Shown here: piece after piece, positions 22,481 to 34,427 of the stretch
Position numbering within the stretch: position 1 is the first letter of the stretch
Layout of the letters: every line of letters starts with the position of its first letter
DNA from: Zingiber officinale
Lineage: Eukaryota; Streptophyta; Magnoliopsida; Zingiberales; Zingiberaceae
Assembly (NCBI RefSeq): GCF_018446385.1
Contig: NC_055996.1
Span: 51,692,365 to 51,756,364, forward strand
DNA: 64,000 nucleotides
Direction: 5' to 3'
Notes under the pieces: model-generated
Databases searched by the model: none
What the model saw: the letters and a program-made list of their open reading frames with translations, nothing else
Told to the model about the DNA's origin: nothing
Made by a program: the position numbers and the translations under genes

Positions 22481-22641
22481 ATACAAATGGGAGGATTTTT
22501 GTATCCCTTTTTATTTTATGAGTTATTATTTTTATCTGACTAACTAAGCTTATGTCCTTGTTTAAGTCAAATAGCAAGAGCCTTTTTTACCTCTGATTGC
22601 AGGGCTATTCACCCCCTATAGCCAGTCTAATTGGGACTAAC

Positions 22642-23548
22642 AAATTTTTATTGATTTCACTAAAACTTTAATGCTATTAAAAATATACTATAAGGATATT
22701 TATGTGTGCACTTAGAAAATATTATTCTCGTAGTAATATAAACCTTTGCTTATGTAATAATCATTTAATTTATAAAATTTGGATTAGACAATCTAAATGC
22801 AACATACAATAGTTAGGAAATGTTCAGATCTCGTTACACATGCATACATTTACAAACTATTATCAACGCTGAAGACCATTATGGAACATTGAAGAAAGGC
22901 TATACATACACATACTAGTTGTCTAGTTGACAACAAGGTCTTTGAACGTAAGGCATGGAGAAGCGGTGCATCCAATCATATTTGTTGTAGTAGTGCAAGT
23001 TTTTTTGGCAATGTAACTTTTACCATCATGCCCTAGGGCAAAAGACACTTTTAAATCTTATTCACTTATACATGGCATCACAAGAGAAATTGAAAGATTT
23101 ATGCAAACATATCTGACAGCAAAATTATTCAAAGCTTATTATAAATTTTCTAACTAGCTCAGTACGTCCTCTTTTCTACATTCAAGACTTTAAATTTAAT
23201 CCAAATTCTAAAAGCCTAAATATTTTTTAACTAGCCTAGATGTCGAATCCATAATAGATGAGTTTGATGAGAAGCCTCGTATAATAAAAACATAGTATCA
23301 ATAAACTTGATTTATTATATTTCTTGTGCCTTATATGGTTATTCCCTTTATATTCTTTTAATATGTTTTTATTTTTTAAATTATTTATTAATATTTTGTA
23401 GAAATATTATCATTATGATATGAAAGTCTTGTTATATAATATGATACATTAAATTTTTTATGAACATATTTTTTTTATATAAAAAATGATGATTTATTTT
23501 AAATTTAGGAGCTCGGGAATAAAATTTTGATTTCACCCTGACACCAAA
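22642..23548. other. AT-rich non-coding sequence with a decayed copy of the protease 3' flank
   Basis: No coding frame. 22795-22985 resembles 59218-59365, the sequence just beyond the cysteine protease stop codon. Shared words include GTTCAGATCT, TACACATG, ACATTTACAA, GGTCTTTGAACG and AAGGCATG. 23040-23125 is repeated at 26714-26798 (TTTTTAAATCTTATTCACTT; CATGCAAACATATCTGAC) on the other side of the solo LTR. Confidence 0.6.
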
Positions 23549-26317
23549 TGTAACGACCACCCTTCTTACTACTACTACTCTCTAAGGATGACCGTTACTT
23601 AACTACTAACTCTACTTAACCGGTATGATTAAAAATCACATGGAAACCCTACCGAAAAATTTTGGCAGAGTCTCCCCTGTACCGGTGACCATATTCAATA
23701 ATACATGCAATACATACTCAGCCACAAGCGGCTGGAACACATATCAATCAACCATGCAGTTAAATAAGTATCAAACACAAGATTACAATTCTTCTACTAC
23801 GTCCTAATCACATCAAAATAACAAATACTATCTCAAATACTCCTAACATAGCAAAAGACAATGGAAACTAAACTAAAACTCCTTTTCTAGTCCCAAGGCT
23901 TCCATAGTCCTGGCATCACACATCCTTTGAACACCTCCTTGTCGCCTTCCTTTCTATATCTTTTCCTTTCCTGTATCTGCAGTAAGAGGAAGTGCAATCT
24001 ATAAGCAAAATTTGCTTAGTAAGCGCTATCTAACTCACAAAATCACGAATGTGCATGTATACGAAAAGAACTAGAAACTATATGCTCTAAAAAGAAATAA
24101 AGCATAAACATAACTGCTCATGTCAAACTAATAGCAAAGAAAAGCTAAGAAATCTACTCAGGTAATTCTAATAGCTAATCATGCTACTCATCTAATAGGT
24201 AAACATGAAAACTACTCATCCACTAGATAAACATGGTAGAATAAAGAACTAAACTTACTGATTTTTAGAACTATATGAAACTTTATTTCATTTGTTCTAA
24301 CTTAATCTTTAATACTTTATGTTTATGTAAAACTCGTTTTACTTGTTCAAAAACTTATACTTATAATACTTCAAAATAGTAATCAACTTCTCTTGGGCCC
24401 GGCAACTGTGCTTTTACTTTTGTAACGACCCGACCCATTCGGCGGCCCATTTGGCGGCCCATTTGGCGACCCTCGGGTCGTCGACCGTCGGCCGTGCCGT
24501 TACTACTAGGTTATCTAAACCTAGGGACGACTATGGGAGCCCAACCCAAGGACAACTGAGAGTCCAGTACAGTGCCACTGATAAAAGTAAAATACTTGTT
24601 ATCTTTTAATATTTCTATATAATGCCTCGGCATTTTCTTTAGCACCTTGTGTGCCAAAATCCCTAAAGTCTTGACTTTGGGATCTACTTAAGGCCTTGGC
24701 CTTTTCTTTCTTTTCTTTATCTTTCTTATACTTGTTAATACTTCCAAAAGAATACTTCTTTAAAAAGAAACTGAAATGTTTAAGCGAACTCTAACTTTGA
24801 AATGCTTAGATAAACTGAAATTCCACGCTTAAACATACTAAGAGTGTATGCTTAACAAACTGAAAGAGAATACTTAAACAAACTAAGATTGGATGCTATA
24901 ACAACTGAAACTGCTGTACTTGAGAAGTTCTAAAACTGTAGTTTAAACAGAAATAAATCTACATGCCATCTTAACAAAATAATCTGCATACTAGGCTAAT
25001 CAAAATGCTGCATACTATAAGCTTTAACAAAATCTGCATGTCAAACTTAATAAAATCTACGCTTGTAAGCTCGATAAAAATCTGCGTTAGAATATTAACT
25101 AAAAATCTACACTTGTAGCTCTAAAGGGGTTGTTCATGCTTAGTTATTCAACACAAAACTAAACCTATTTAAAGTCACAAGCAACCAGAGAAACAAAATG
25201 CTACAACATAGCTATTCAACACAAAGATCTCTGTTAAAGCTTGATACCCTTGTAAAACTTATACTTTTATAGAGCAGTAGAGATCTTTAAACATGTTACA
25301 ACATGATCTAAACCAGTTTACTAAACCGTAAGCTCAAACTGGAAACTAAATCCACAGAATGAAACTTAAATCTAAATCTGAACAAGTAGTAGGGTAATAA
25401 GGAAAACCTAAGGGCTGTTCAACTGAAATCTAAATCTGCAGATTGAAGCTGAAGCTGAACAATGTTTCAAATACCATTGTCTTAACAAAGTTTCTTCAGA
25501 AAACTTATCTAGTGAAGGGAGTGCCTACACTGCATCTAGTTATGGCTGCACAAGATTATGCAATAGAGCTTGTCAAAATCCAAATCAAAGCATGATAAAG
25601 TTATTTTCAACACAACCATTTTGGGTTAGCTATAAATATATCATCAAGCAAATCACAAAGCAGCAAATCTCGGAGCAAAGGAAATCACAACCTAAATTCT
25701 GCATATTCTGAAGTCATGAGAGGAAGGCTAAATCCCTAGCAACAATTCCGGAATAAAAACATGAAAGGAAACTAAAGCTCTATCAATTCCTCTATTCTGT
25801 ACAGCAAGTTCCAAAACACAGGAAAAATCTAAACTAAGATGCTACCCAATGTCATTAAACTGCATGCTCCGAATTAAACCATTTCATGTTCTTCCTTGAA
25901 CCTCACGGCAGCAAACAAAATCCCTAACATGCTTCATAGAAAAACTCGAACAAACAAGAAAACACCAAACGAATCGGAACTACTCTTACCACAGGTGAGT
26001 AGCAACTTACCTTCGTTTCCTTGACTCACAGCCGAAGGAGGAACCTTCTAGTGCTTCTAGGGTTCGGGTGAGCTCCAAATCTCGGCGATCTCTTGCGTCT
26101 ACACCTTCTCCTCGCTGAAATCCCCTTCGGTCGGCCGCCGGAGATGAAGCTAGGGCTTCGTTTTCCTTCGCTCGGGCAGAATCGGCGCCGACGCCGTTCG
26201 TGAGGGAGAGGAGAGAAAATTAGGTCACGGGGAAATAATCAAGCCCTAAGTTCTCCTCTTATAACCTTAATATTCTGTTAACTGCTTTAAATAAATCTCC
26301 TACCTTTTCTAAGCAGA

Positions 26318-26400
26318 ACCGACGACTGGAGCACTTGGTCAGCCGCGGCTTGGCTCATGTTTGGAGTCGCGGGTTCGAATCCCGGCTGCAACCATTTTTC
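26318..26400 (+). other. tRNA-like module (A/B box) in the LTR, copy 1
   Basis: A perfect B box, GGTTCGAATCC, lies within CGGGTTCGAATCCCGG (26369-26384). An A-box-like word (TGGAGCACTTGG, near 26327) stands 40 bases before it, and a T-run follows. The acceptor strands do not pair, so it is not a functional tRNA gene. Confidence 0.55.
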
Positions 26401-26474
26401 TCCTTATTATTTCTTGTTATTAACTTCTACCACTTAAATAGAATTCTCCCTTTATTTGATTAAATAACAACTGC

Positions 26475-26541
26475 TAGCCCAGTTGGTTAGCCGGGTTTTT
26501 CTCGGGTTCGAGGTTTGGGGTTCGAATCTCCCTATTTTTTT
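26475..26541 (+). other. tRNA-like module (A/B box) in the LTR, copy 2
   Basis: TAGCCCAGTTGG (26475-26486) fits the Pol III A-box consensus TRGCNNAGYNGG exactly. GGTTCGAATCT (26519-26529) is a near-perfect B box 44 bases downstream, and a T-run terminator follows at once. It is antisense to the LTR. It does not fold as a whole tRNA. Confidence 0.6.
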
Positions 26542-26703
26542 TCCAACTTCTTCCTTTTGGTAAAAATATCAAACGAACTCCAAAAATTGCATAAAAATAC
26601 TCTATAAATTCCTAAAAATCTCTAGAATTTTTCTAAAGCATTTCTAGATTTTAATAAGGTCTTTTAGGACTCCAAATCATGAAATATGGGGTGTTACACC
26701 AAA

Positions 26704-27441
26704 CCCGAGGCAAAAAAACATTTTTAAATCTTATTCACTTGTTTAAGGCATCATAGAAGAAATTGAAAGCTTCATGCAAACATATCTGACCATAAAATTT
26801 AAAACCCTAGTCTATCTGGCTATTGTGATATAGCAAAAATCATTAAGACTGTAAATGAATTGAACATACGTGAATAAGCTTGGTGTTCAGTTTGAAAGTA
26901 TTTATTTATATTCATTCAATATACATAAAATAAATTAAATGACTAAAATGAACAACTCATTAAATTAAACTAGCAAACTTGAGCACATATGTGATCAACT
27001 TGTAAATATTTGTGAAAAATTATCGTGAATAATGTTCATGAACAAAATTCATGAACAATCTTTATGAATAAAATTCTTATCAACATATTAAATAAATAAA
27101 TAAATTTAAAATGATCAAACATGTTTATATTCTCAAGCTCAATAACTAACCAAATATGTTTAAAATGTAAAAATTTCAAATAATCAAATAAACTTGAATT
27201 GAAAGTTCAATAATATCTAAACGAAACAAGCTCAAGCTAAAAAAATTAAGACAAACTTGAATAATTATTTTAGCAGCTTGGTTCATTTTAGGCTTGGCTT
27301 GACTCGGCTAGATAATCTTGTCAAAAAGTATAAACACTATAAAGTTTGAATCGACTTAGCTCATTTACAGCCCTACAAACCCCAACACAACTTATCCTAT
27401 CTCTTAAACAAAAAGAACCATAGAAACCTTAGCTTAGGCAG
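26704..27441. other. AT-rich intergenic sequence left of the second Tat element
   Basis: No coding frame or known repeat beyond the 26714-26798 duplicate. Simple words such as AATAAATAAATAAATT occur. The sequence does not match the right flank at 59214. Confidence 0.5.
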
Positions 27442-28462
27442 TGATGCGGTGATGATGAGGGGCCCTACTCTGCGCCCACGGTGGAGGTCAAAGGAGGTCA
27501 AACTCAAGGCGGTAAACGTTTAGAAGTCATTTGCTGATCGGACGAGCATGTCCGGATCGGGAAGAGAAAGACTTGATCCGATATCACCTTTAACTCGGCC
27601 ATGAGCCGACCACCCGACGCCAAATAAGAGGACGACAAAGGGAGCTGAATGCAGAAATCAGGCCGAGCGGTTCTTCCGCTCGGCCTAGCAGCAGACTCGA
27701 CATCAGTCGAGCACGCATACACTTTCGGCCGAGCGACTATCCTGCTCTGCCCAGCAACAGAGCACACAGACAGTGGACTTTTGGCCGAGCGACTATCTCG
27801 CTGGGCCCAACAACAGAGTACGCGGACAGTGGACTTTCGGCCGAGCAGCTATCCCGCTCGGCCCAACAACAGAACATGCGGACAGTGGAATTCTAGTCGA
27901 GCTACTATTCTGGTCGACCCAACAATAGACAACATGCAGACGGCAGAATTCCGACCTAGCGACTATTTCGCTCGGCCAAGCAACAGCCACAATAGACTAT
28001 CTTTTGACATTCTTTTGGGAGCTAGTGCTGCTGACAAGCAGCATGGTCAGACAGAGGATCCTACAACGGAAACTTCCACAATCATTTCAGAGATATGCTC
28101 GGCCTGTTAAGATACTGTATCAGGGACACTTTACTGACGAGTCTTTTCAGGGGATACTTGGGGACTCGTGCTCACCTTGGGAAGCGTGCACATGCATTAC
28201 AGGAGCTCTATATAAAATGGGTCCAAGCATCGATGGAGGTATGCGATATTTTACTATTGCGCTACAGTCTTCTTATTGCTTCGCTCTTTGCTTATTCTTC
28301 TTCGCCGGAGAATAACTTGAGCGTCGGAGGGTCATCACCGGGGACCCCTTCCCTGGCTCGGCACTGACGCTACTTGTGTTGAAGGTCGGAGCGAAGTTCA
28401 TAGGAGGTCAACGGGAGTGCCACATCTCCAACATCCATCTCATCGACTTTCGGACAAGATCA
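27442..28462 (+). repeat. 5' LTR of the pol-less Tat element
   Basis: About 1021 bp. It contains a TATA box at 28207-28216 (CTATATAAAA) and an array of hairpin units at 27661-27985. It ends ACAAGATCA, directly before the primer-like site TTTGGTGCAGTCTGTGGGAA at 28465. Confidence 0.9.
27661..27985. repeat. 56-bp array of hairpins in the 5' LTR
   Basis: Units start with GGCCGAGCG-type words at 27661, 27727, 27783, 27839 and about 27895, then a diverged unit near 27951. Each has a 9-bp inverted repeat around a 7-base loop (GGCCGAGCG, loop, CGCTCGGCC). The same array lies at 58465-58730 in the 3' LTR. Confidence 0.88.
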
Positions 28463-28509
28463 TATTTGGTGCAGTCTGTGGGAACATCACCAACCTCCGA
28501 GCTAAGAAG

Positions 28510-29870
28510 ATGGAGGACGTTGGACGACTAACCACCATGACGCTCATCCAAGAAGATCTCGACATGCTTGTGCAAGCCCAAGCAGCAAAAATGATCGAGC
28601 GACAACAACAACAAGCATTAGCCGATCGGCTAGCGTCGCAGCCCGCGACATCGACAGCAGGATAAGCGGGGCACGAAGACCAAGCGGAACAACTCTCTTT
28701 ATGGGGACAGAATAGAAGGCCGACCGGCATGCCAAGGGAAGCGTCACCCGCGCCAATCCCCTTCCATCTTGCCCTATTTCAAACCCCCTCAGAGATAGCC
28801 TAGGTGAACCATGAGGGGGATCATCTTTAGATGATGCTCCCGTTCGAGATTCATGGAAAGGCAAGGTATCCCAAAGCGACGCGTCTCCTGAGTGGATCAA
28901 TCGGCAATTCTCACAGGAGATCTTATAAGATCCTCTGCCCAGATACTACACCCCGCTGACGATCAGGACGTACAACGGGTCGACCGACTCAGATGATCAT
29001 CTGCATCGGTTCGATAACGAAGCCATGCTGCACCAATATACAGACGGAGTGAAGTGCTGAGCTTTCCTCATGACCCTCTCTGGATCGACGTAGCACTGGT
29101 TCAGAAGACTATCGGACAGCTCAATACAGAGCTTCAAAGACTTTCGAGCCGCTTTCTAGCAATATTTCGCCAGCAGCCGACGCTACCAGATGACGAGCAT
29201 CAACCTCTTTGCCGTGAAACAAGGGCCCAAGGGTGTGTTTCGAGCGTACATGCGGTGCTTCAACCAAGTAGCTATGTGCATCCCCTCGGTCTCGTCCGAG
29301 ACAATGATGAACGCCTTCATCCAGGGGCTCGCCGAGGGAGATTTTTTTGATCGCTCATCAGGAAGTCGCCCAAGGACTTTAACCACATGCTCAAGAAGGC
29401 CAACGAGTACATAAAGATAGAAGAAGCCCAAGGGCAAGGAAGAAGGAAGCGCCGGCTGAGCCTATGCTGGCACCGGAGCGACGTCCGATGAACAGCCACC
29501 AACCGCACAGAGGGCCAAAAGCGGAGGCAGCATGGCCACACCAAGAGGCTCGGACGCATGCTGTGCAACATGTGTCAGCCGCTCGGCAGAAGGCGTCAAG
29601 ATGCAAGGTATGGACACCAATGTTTTGCTCCTTTCACCAATCGCCGACTCACAACACGCGGGATTACCACGGTCTGACACTAGTCGTCAGCCGACCAACC
29701 CCAAGAGGATACCACCTCCGGTCTCCAACCCCCGATTGGCAAAGGCAACAGTCTGTTGGACGACGAGAGTATGAAAGAGGAATGCTCGAGTGGTCCGACC
29801 AGAACTAGGGGAGGGATAACGTCGATCCCTCCCAAGTCTCGATCGAGCGAAATGGACCATCCACTCAGGA
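28510..29870 (+). pseudogene. gag of the pol-less Tat element
   Basis: It starts at ATG 28510 (MEDVGRLTTMTLIQEDLDML), just after the primer-like site. It carries broken pieces of Retrotrans_gag: DHLHRFDNEAMLHQYTDGVK near 28996-29055, INLFAVKQGPKGVFRAYMR near 29196-29250, then FNQVAMCIPSVSSETMMNAF and a zinc-finger-like CSFHQSPTHNTRDY near 29629. Several frameshifts and stops (the first at 28663) make it non-functional. The nearest relative in the window is the gag at 17385-18523. Confidence 0.8.
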
Positions 29871-30028
29871 CGAAGAAAATAGAAGCAACATGTCCTGAGG
29901 AGAAATAGGAATGATCACCGGAGGGCCGATCGACAGAGACTCTAACTGAGCCAAGAAGTCGAATGCTCGGCGGTTGGAGATCCACGCGGTGAGAAGCAGC
30001 CAGGAGAAGTCCAAAGGGCCAGAGATTA

Positions 30029-32372
30029 TGTAACGCCCAAAAATTCTCAAAATAATTATTAGAAATATCCTAGTATTTTTCTGGAATTTTAGAGTATTTT
30101 TACAGAATTTTTAGAGTAGCGGGAATAGCAAAAATAAATAAAATCGTAAAATAGCCTACGCGGGAATTGAACCCGAGACCTATTAGATCCTACGACTTAT
30201 GGTGAACTCTAGTAACCAAGTGAACCCAGCAGGGTCGTGCTGGAAGAAGAGGGAATCAATTATATTTATAATTAAGTTGGGCGAATTAACCACTTAATAT
30301 AAGTAGGGGAAATTAATTAAGTGAGGAGTTATTTTAGATCGTGACTTTTCCTCCTCAACCCTCACCCCGCCCCCTCCTCTTCCTCACCTCACAGCACACC
30401 AAGGCCTCGAGAGACCTAGGGTTACACTCCTAGAGACGTAAGGGCACCTTCCGGCAATGACTCCGACACGAGGGTGGTCCTCTCCGCGAGAAGAGCACGT
30501 AGACGCAAGAGGATCGTCGAGGGAATCGTCTCCATCGAAAAACCTAGCGATTGGATTGTAAGAAAAACTAGCGCAGGCGGTAAGAAACCCCTCAGCTGCA
30601 GTATAAGTAGTTCTCGTATGATTTCATGCTTTAGTTTAGTAGTATATGGATTCTTGGCACATAGGGTGAGCAATAGCGCACACCAAGTGCTCGATAGTAT
30701 GTGCAGCCCATTTAAAATGCAACTTAGGCATTTAATAGCTTAGTTAAATGCAAGAGAAGCATTTATTTAGTGCAGTCAGTGTTATTACACCTTATATGGG
30801 ACTACGGTTCAATGGGTGGGCTTCCATAGTCGTCTCTAGGTTCAGACAACCTAGCTCTAGGTTCAGATAACCTAGAAATAACAAGATAAGAAAATTGAGC
30901 TATATCCAGTATTTTATTTTCAGCAGTGGCACTGTACTGGACTAGATGTCCATTGGGTTGGGCTCCCATAGTCGTCCCTAGGTTTAGATAACCTAGTAAA
31001 CCCTACTAGATTCGGAATTTGCAACCCCGGGTTTAGTTAGGGATGCGCGCACAGCAAGTACAGTTGTCGGGCCCATCAGCAGCATGATTATGTATATTAA
31101 TCTATTATGATAAATAGTTTTCAAAAAAAAAAACTCACAATCTGTTGTGTGTATACAGTTTAGATTCAGTACTAGCTTAGTTTAGTTTAGCTCAGTTCAT
31201 GCTTCAGTTTAGTTCTTTCTTATGATAATGTATGATAGCTCTATGTTCAGCTTTAGATACTCATGCTTTAGATGACGGTATGCCATGATCAGCTTTTGTT
31301 TCTATGTTTTGTATGCCAGAATGCCATGTTTTAGCATGTTCAGCACGCGTTTCAAATATCATGTTTTCAAAGCATAAATTGCATTGTATGCATGTTTTGT
31401 GAGGTAGATGGTTTCTTACTAAGCGAAAGCTTACAGATACTCTTTTCCTTATACTGCAGATAAAGGTAAAGGAAAGATGGACTAGCGGAGGCTGGAGGAC
31501 AATGCGATGAAGATGTGTGTAGGTGGAACTTGGAATAAAGATCTTAGGGATCTAGCGAGTTTTGTTTTAAGCATTAGAACTCTTTAGCATTTTATTTGTT
31601 CCGCACTTAAGTATGTTTAAATGCCATTATCTAGTGAATTATGCACTAGGCCAAGCTTAGAATACTAAATATTTGATGTTAGAATGTTTCCCAGCCATTT
31701 TAGAACTTGTATATGTGATTTGGGTACGAATCAGTGCTGAAATCATACTCCTGGTGCGAAATCAGAAACCCCAATCGATCAGTCGATCGATTGGAGGCTT
31801 CTCGATCGATCAGCTGATCGATTGAGGAGTTCGTACCGTGAACAGTAAGCTCTAGAATCGATCACTGGATCGATCGGGGAATTTGCCTCGCGAACAGAGA
31901 GCCTTGGAATCGATCCCTGGATCGATTAGCAAGCCTGGATCGATCAACCGATCGATCCAGAATTTGCCCCATGCACAGTAACGAGCTGAATCGATCAATG
32001 GATCGATCAACAAGTCTGGATCGATCAACCGATCGATCCAATCAAAGTTTTCGTACACAGTAGCATGCTGGATCGATCAGTGAATCGATCCGAACATCCC
32101 AATCGATCAGCCGATCGATTGAAATGTCTGTTTCAGCTGGAAGCACCTAAGTCCAGTCCTTACTCACATGTGAAGGCTAGACCTTCTTTTTGGAGTAAAG
32201 GTACCACATTTAAAAAGGTATCTTTAAGCATCAGTTCAGATTTAGTAGCAATTGGCATAGGTTTAGTAAATCTTAAATTAGTTCACGTTTCCGCACCTTA
32301 TAATATAGCTTAGCACAGCATAATGTGACGGTCCGGCCTCGCAGCCTAACTAGTAGGAGGTGGGTCGTTACA
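30029..32372 (+). mobile_element. Solo LTR of a chromovirus-type gypsy element inside the protease
   Basis: 2344 bp, TGTAACGCCC...GTCGTTACA, flanked by GATTA (30024-30028) and GATCA (32373-32377), a duplication with one change. There is no internal coding region. It holds a CTAGGTT-rich block (30834-30880, 30965-30995), an antisense tRNA-like B box (TTGAACCCGAGACC near 30167-30180), and an array of CGATCGAT-type units (31775-32125). Confidence 0.82.
31775..32125. repeat. Array of near-palindromic TCGATCA..CGATCGA units
   Basis: About nine units of 20-23 bases, each a near-palindrome (for example GGATCGATCAACCGATCGATCC at 31938 and 32018, split here by its TCAACC centre), are separated by 10-30 bases of unrelated sequence. 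The same kind of unit fills 63395-63720 in an unrelated LTR. Confidence 0.85.
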
Positions 32373-33183
32373 GATCAGCTTCGGCCCGAGTGACTTGGAG
32401 GGAGTGGAGATCTCTCACGACGACATGCTGATCATCCGAGTAGTAATTACAAATTACACTATTCACTAAACTTTTGTTGATACAAGGAGTTCGGTGAACA
32501 TCATCTTCAAGAAGGCATTCGATCAATTACAAATTGATCGAAGTGAACTGCTGCCCATGACAACCCCACTTTACAACTTCACGGGCAACGAGGTACTGTC
32601 GCTCGGACAAGCCCGACTGGCCATCTCGCTCGGAGAAGAGCCATTGAGGAGAATCAGGACTACAAACTTCATCGTGGTGAATGCACAGTCGGCCTACAAC
32701 GTCATCCTGGGCTGACCGGCCCTCAACGAATTCTGGGCGGTGGTGTCTACCTACTACCAAAAGATCAAGTTCCCGGTGAATAACTATGTGGGTGAAGTCA
32801 GAGGCGATCAACTGGCCGCTCCGCGATGCTACGTCGAGATGGTCAAGATCGAAGCAAGAAGCGCTCGGAAGAATCTGCACTTGGGGGTGAACACCATCAC
32901 CAAAAAGCTTCGGGGGTTGGTCTACGAAGAAACTGTCCAGAATCATCCAAGCCGAATGGAAGCCACCATATTAATTATGGACGATCGGGAACCTAAGAAG
33001 AAGGCAGAGCAGCTGTAGAGCGTGAATCATCTTCAACCCTACAGGGCTGGATGAGTGGTGCACGAGTGAATACTGTACTTTTTGTATCTTTTGTATGTCT
33101 CCCGAACGCAAGGCAATGTTTGAATAAAAAAGCAAAGGGCTCTTGAAGTACATCTCCATCAAAGGTCGAGCTATGACCTTAAA

Positions 33184-33307
33184 CCCTTGTCTCCACCGAC
33201 GGTCGAGCGACAATCTTAAACCCTTGTCTCCATCGACGGTCGAGCGACGACCTTAAACTCTTGTCTCCACCGACGATTGAGCGACGACCTTAAACCCTTG
33301 TCTCTAC
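33184..33307. repeat. 37-bp minisatellite, left part
   Basis: CCCTTGTCTCCA-type words recur at 33184, 33221, 33258 and 33295, an exact 37-bp step. The array is cut by the copia element at 33308 and resumes at 54553. Confidence 0.93.
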
Positions 33308-34412
33308 TATTGGATCGTGATGTTTCGATAGAGGGGGGCGTGAATATCGATTACGAAAATTCTTTCGATCAAAGTTAAACGCAGCGGAAAAATTAAGCAA
33401 TGCTAACACAAACCAATTTTACTTGATTCGGAGCCTGTGTCAACTCCTACTCCAAGGCCCGCACTCGTTGAGTGCTTTCGGTGGGCAATCACTAGCAATT
33501 CAAAATTTATTACAAACTAAGTACAGAAAATGCTAGTGAAAATAAAAGCAATACCGACAAAGGAATAAATTGAAAAGGAAAAGTGTGTTGTCGGAGCTTC
33601 GTTAGCGTCGCAGGAGCGCAGAGCAGCAAAGCAAGGAGTAGGAGATCTTCTTGTTAGTTGTTGTTTTGAGCTTCACCCCTGACCCTCCTTTTATATGAGG
33701 CTCGGGGCGCCCTGGTGAGACGTGGCAGGTCCAACCAGCGAGCTCCACGTGGCGACGTCGCGATAGGATGAAAATTGCCTCCCGGGCGCCCGGACCACCT
33801 TTCCCCAGGGTCCATCTTTCCTGCAAGATAAGGTTAGTTCGAGGCAAATATATAATGTATATCCTGCAAAACAAAGTGTTAGTACAGTTTATAAGTTCAA
33901 TATAAAAAGTATGACTTAGATTCCGTCTTTCCGAGAATGGAATCTAGTCACGATATCGACTTAGATATCCGAAATGGATCTAAGCCGGATCGACGCCTAC
34001 TGTTCCCTTCCCGGGAACGCGTCCTCACAGTCACTTCCTTCCAGTGACTTACCTTTACTCACCTGCCAAACGTCCGGTCAACCCTTCAACCCGTCTGGAC
34101 TTCTCGCCAGCTATCCGGTCAACCCGTCGACCTAGCTGGACTTCGTGCCAAATGTCCGGTCAGCCCTTCGACCCATTTGGACTCAGTGCCAAGCGTCCGG
34201 TCAGCCCGTCGACCCGCTTGGATTTCTCGTCAAGCGTCCGATCAGCCCGTCGACCCGCTTGGACTTCGTGCCAAACATCCGGTCAGCCCGTCGACCTGTC
34301 TAGTCTTAGCCTGCACACTCGTTCAGAGTGTTAGATAACGACAAACCTAACTTAATCTGATTTGTCATTCATCAAAATCTAAGTTAGACCGTTAGTGCTA
34401 ACCGCACCAACA
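33308..34412 (-). repeat. 3' LTR of the pol-less copia element
   Basis: 1105 bp. A TATA box lies at 33687-33697 (minus CATATAAAAGG). A 41-bp tandem array lies at 34072-34315. The left end TATTGG is probably a mutated TG...CA terminus. It is followed by the polypurine tract. Confidence 0.88.
34072..34315. repeat. 41-bp tandem array in the copia LTR
   Basis: GTCCGGTCA-type words at 34072, 34113, 34154, 34195, 34236 and 34277 give an exact 41-bp step. The same array lies at 54213-54450 in the other LTR (steps 41, 41, 41, 40). Confidence 0.93.
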
Positions 34413-34427
34413 ATCTTCCCCTTTTTG

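Larger units (their letters stand above)
23549..26698 (-). mobile_element. Solo LTR of a chromovirus-type Ty3/gypsy element
   Basis: A single unit of about 3150 bp with ends TGTAAC...GTTACA, flanked by a perfect 5-bp duplication CCAAA (23544-23548, 26699-26703). Read on the minus strand it begins TGTAACACCCCATATTTC. No gag, pol or second LTR is inside. Composition and internal words (for example the CTAGGTT/AACCTAG block near 24508-24520 and the cttagtaagcgctatc segment near 24015) match the solo LTR at 30029-32372 and the LTRs at 39030 and 50306. Solo LTRs arise by recombination between the two LTRs of one element. Confidence 0.85.
29970..33018 (+). pseudogene. Aspartic protease of the pol-less Tat element, split by a solo LTR
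   Basis: The first part (to 30028) ends at codons matching the PVISFG block of the related protease. The rest resumes at 32373 (FGPSDLEGVEISHDD). An active-site-like motif VDTRSSVNIIF lies near 32477-32510, where the canonical Gly of DTG is Arg. A recognisable second half follows (MTTPLYNFTGNEVLSLGQ; FIVVNAQSAYNVILG), then a stop at 32714. A shorter open stretch runs to 33018, where the coding region ends with no RT. Confidence 0.82.

Noticed and set aside
26318-26541. True tRNA genes
   Set aside because: A and B boxes are present but the acceptor and anticodon stems do not pair, and no 5' acceptor strand matches the 3' end.
29183-29985. Several minus-strand ORFs of 70-100 codons
   Set aside because: They are shadows of the plus-strand gag relic with GC-rich codons and have no independent features.
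34044-34334. 96-codon Ser/Pro/Arg repeat protein (also 54209-54454)
   Set aside because: It is a translation of the 41-bp LTR array, and the frame is not kept between the two LTRs.
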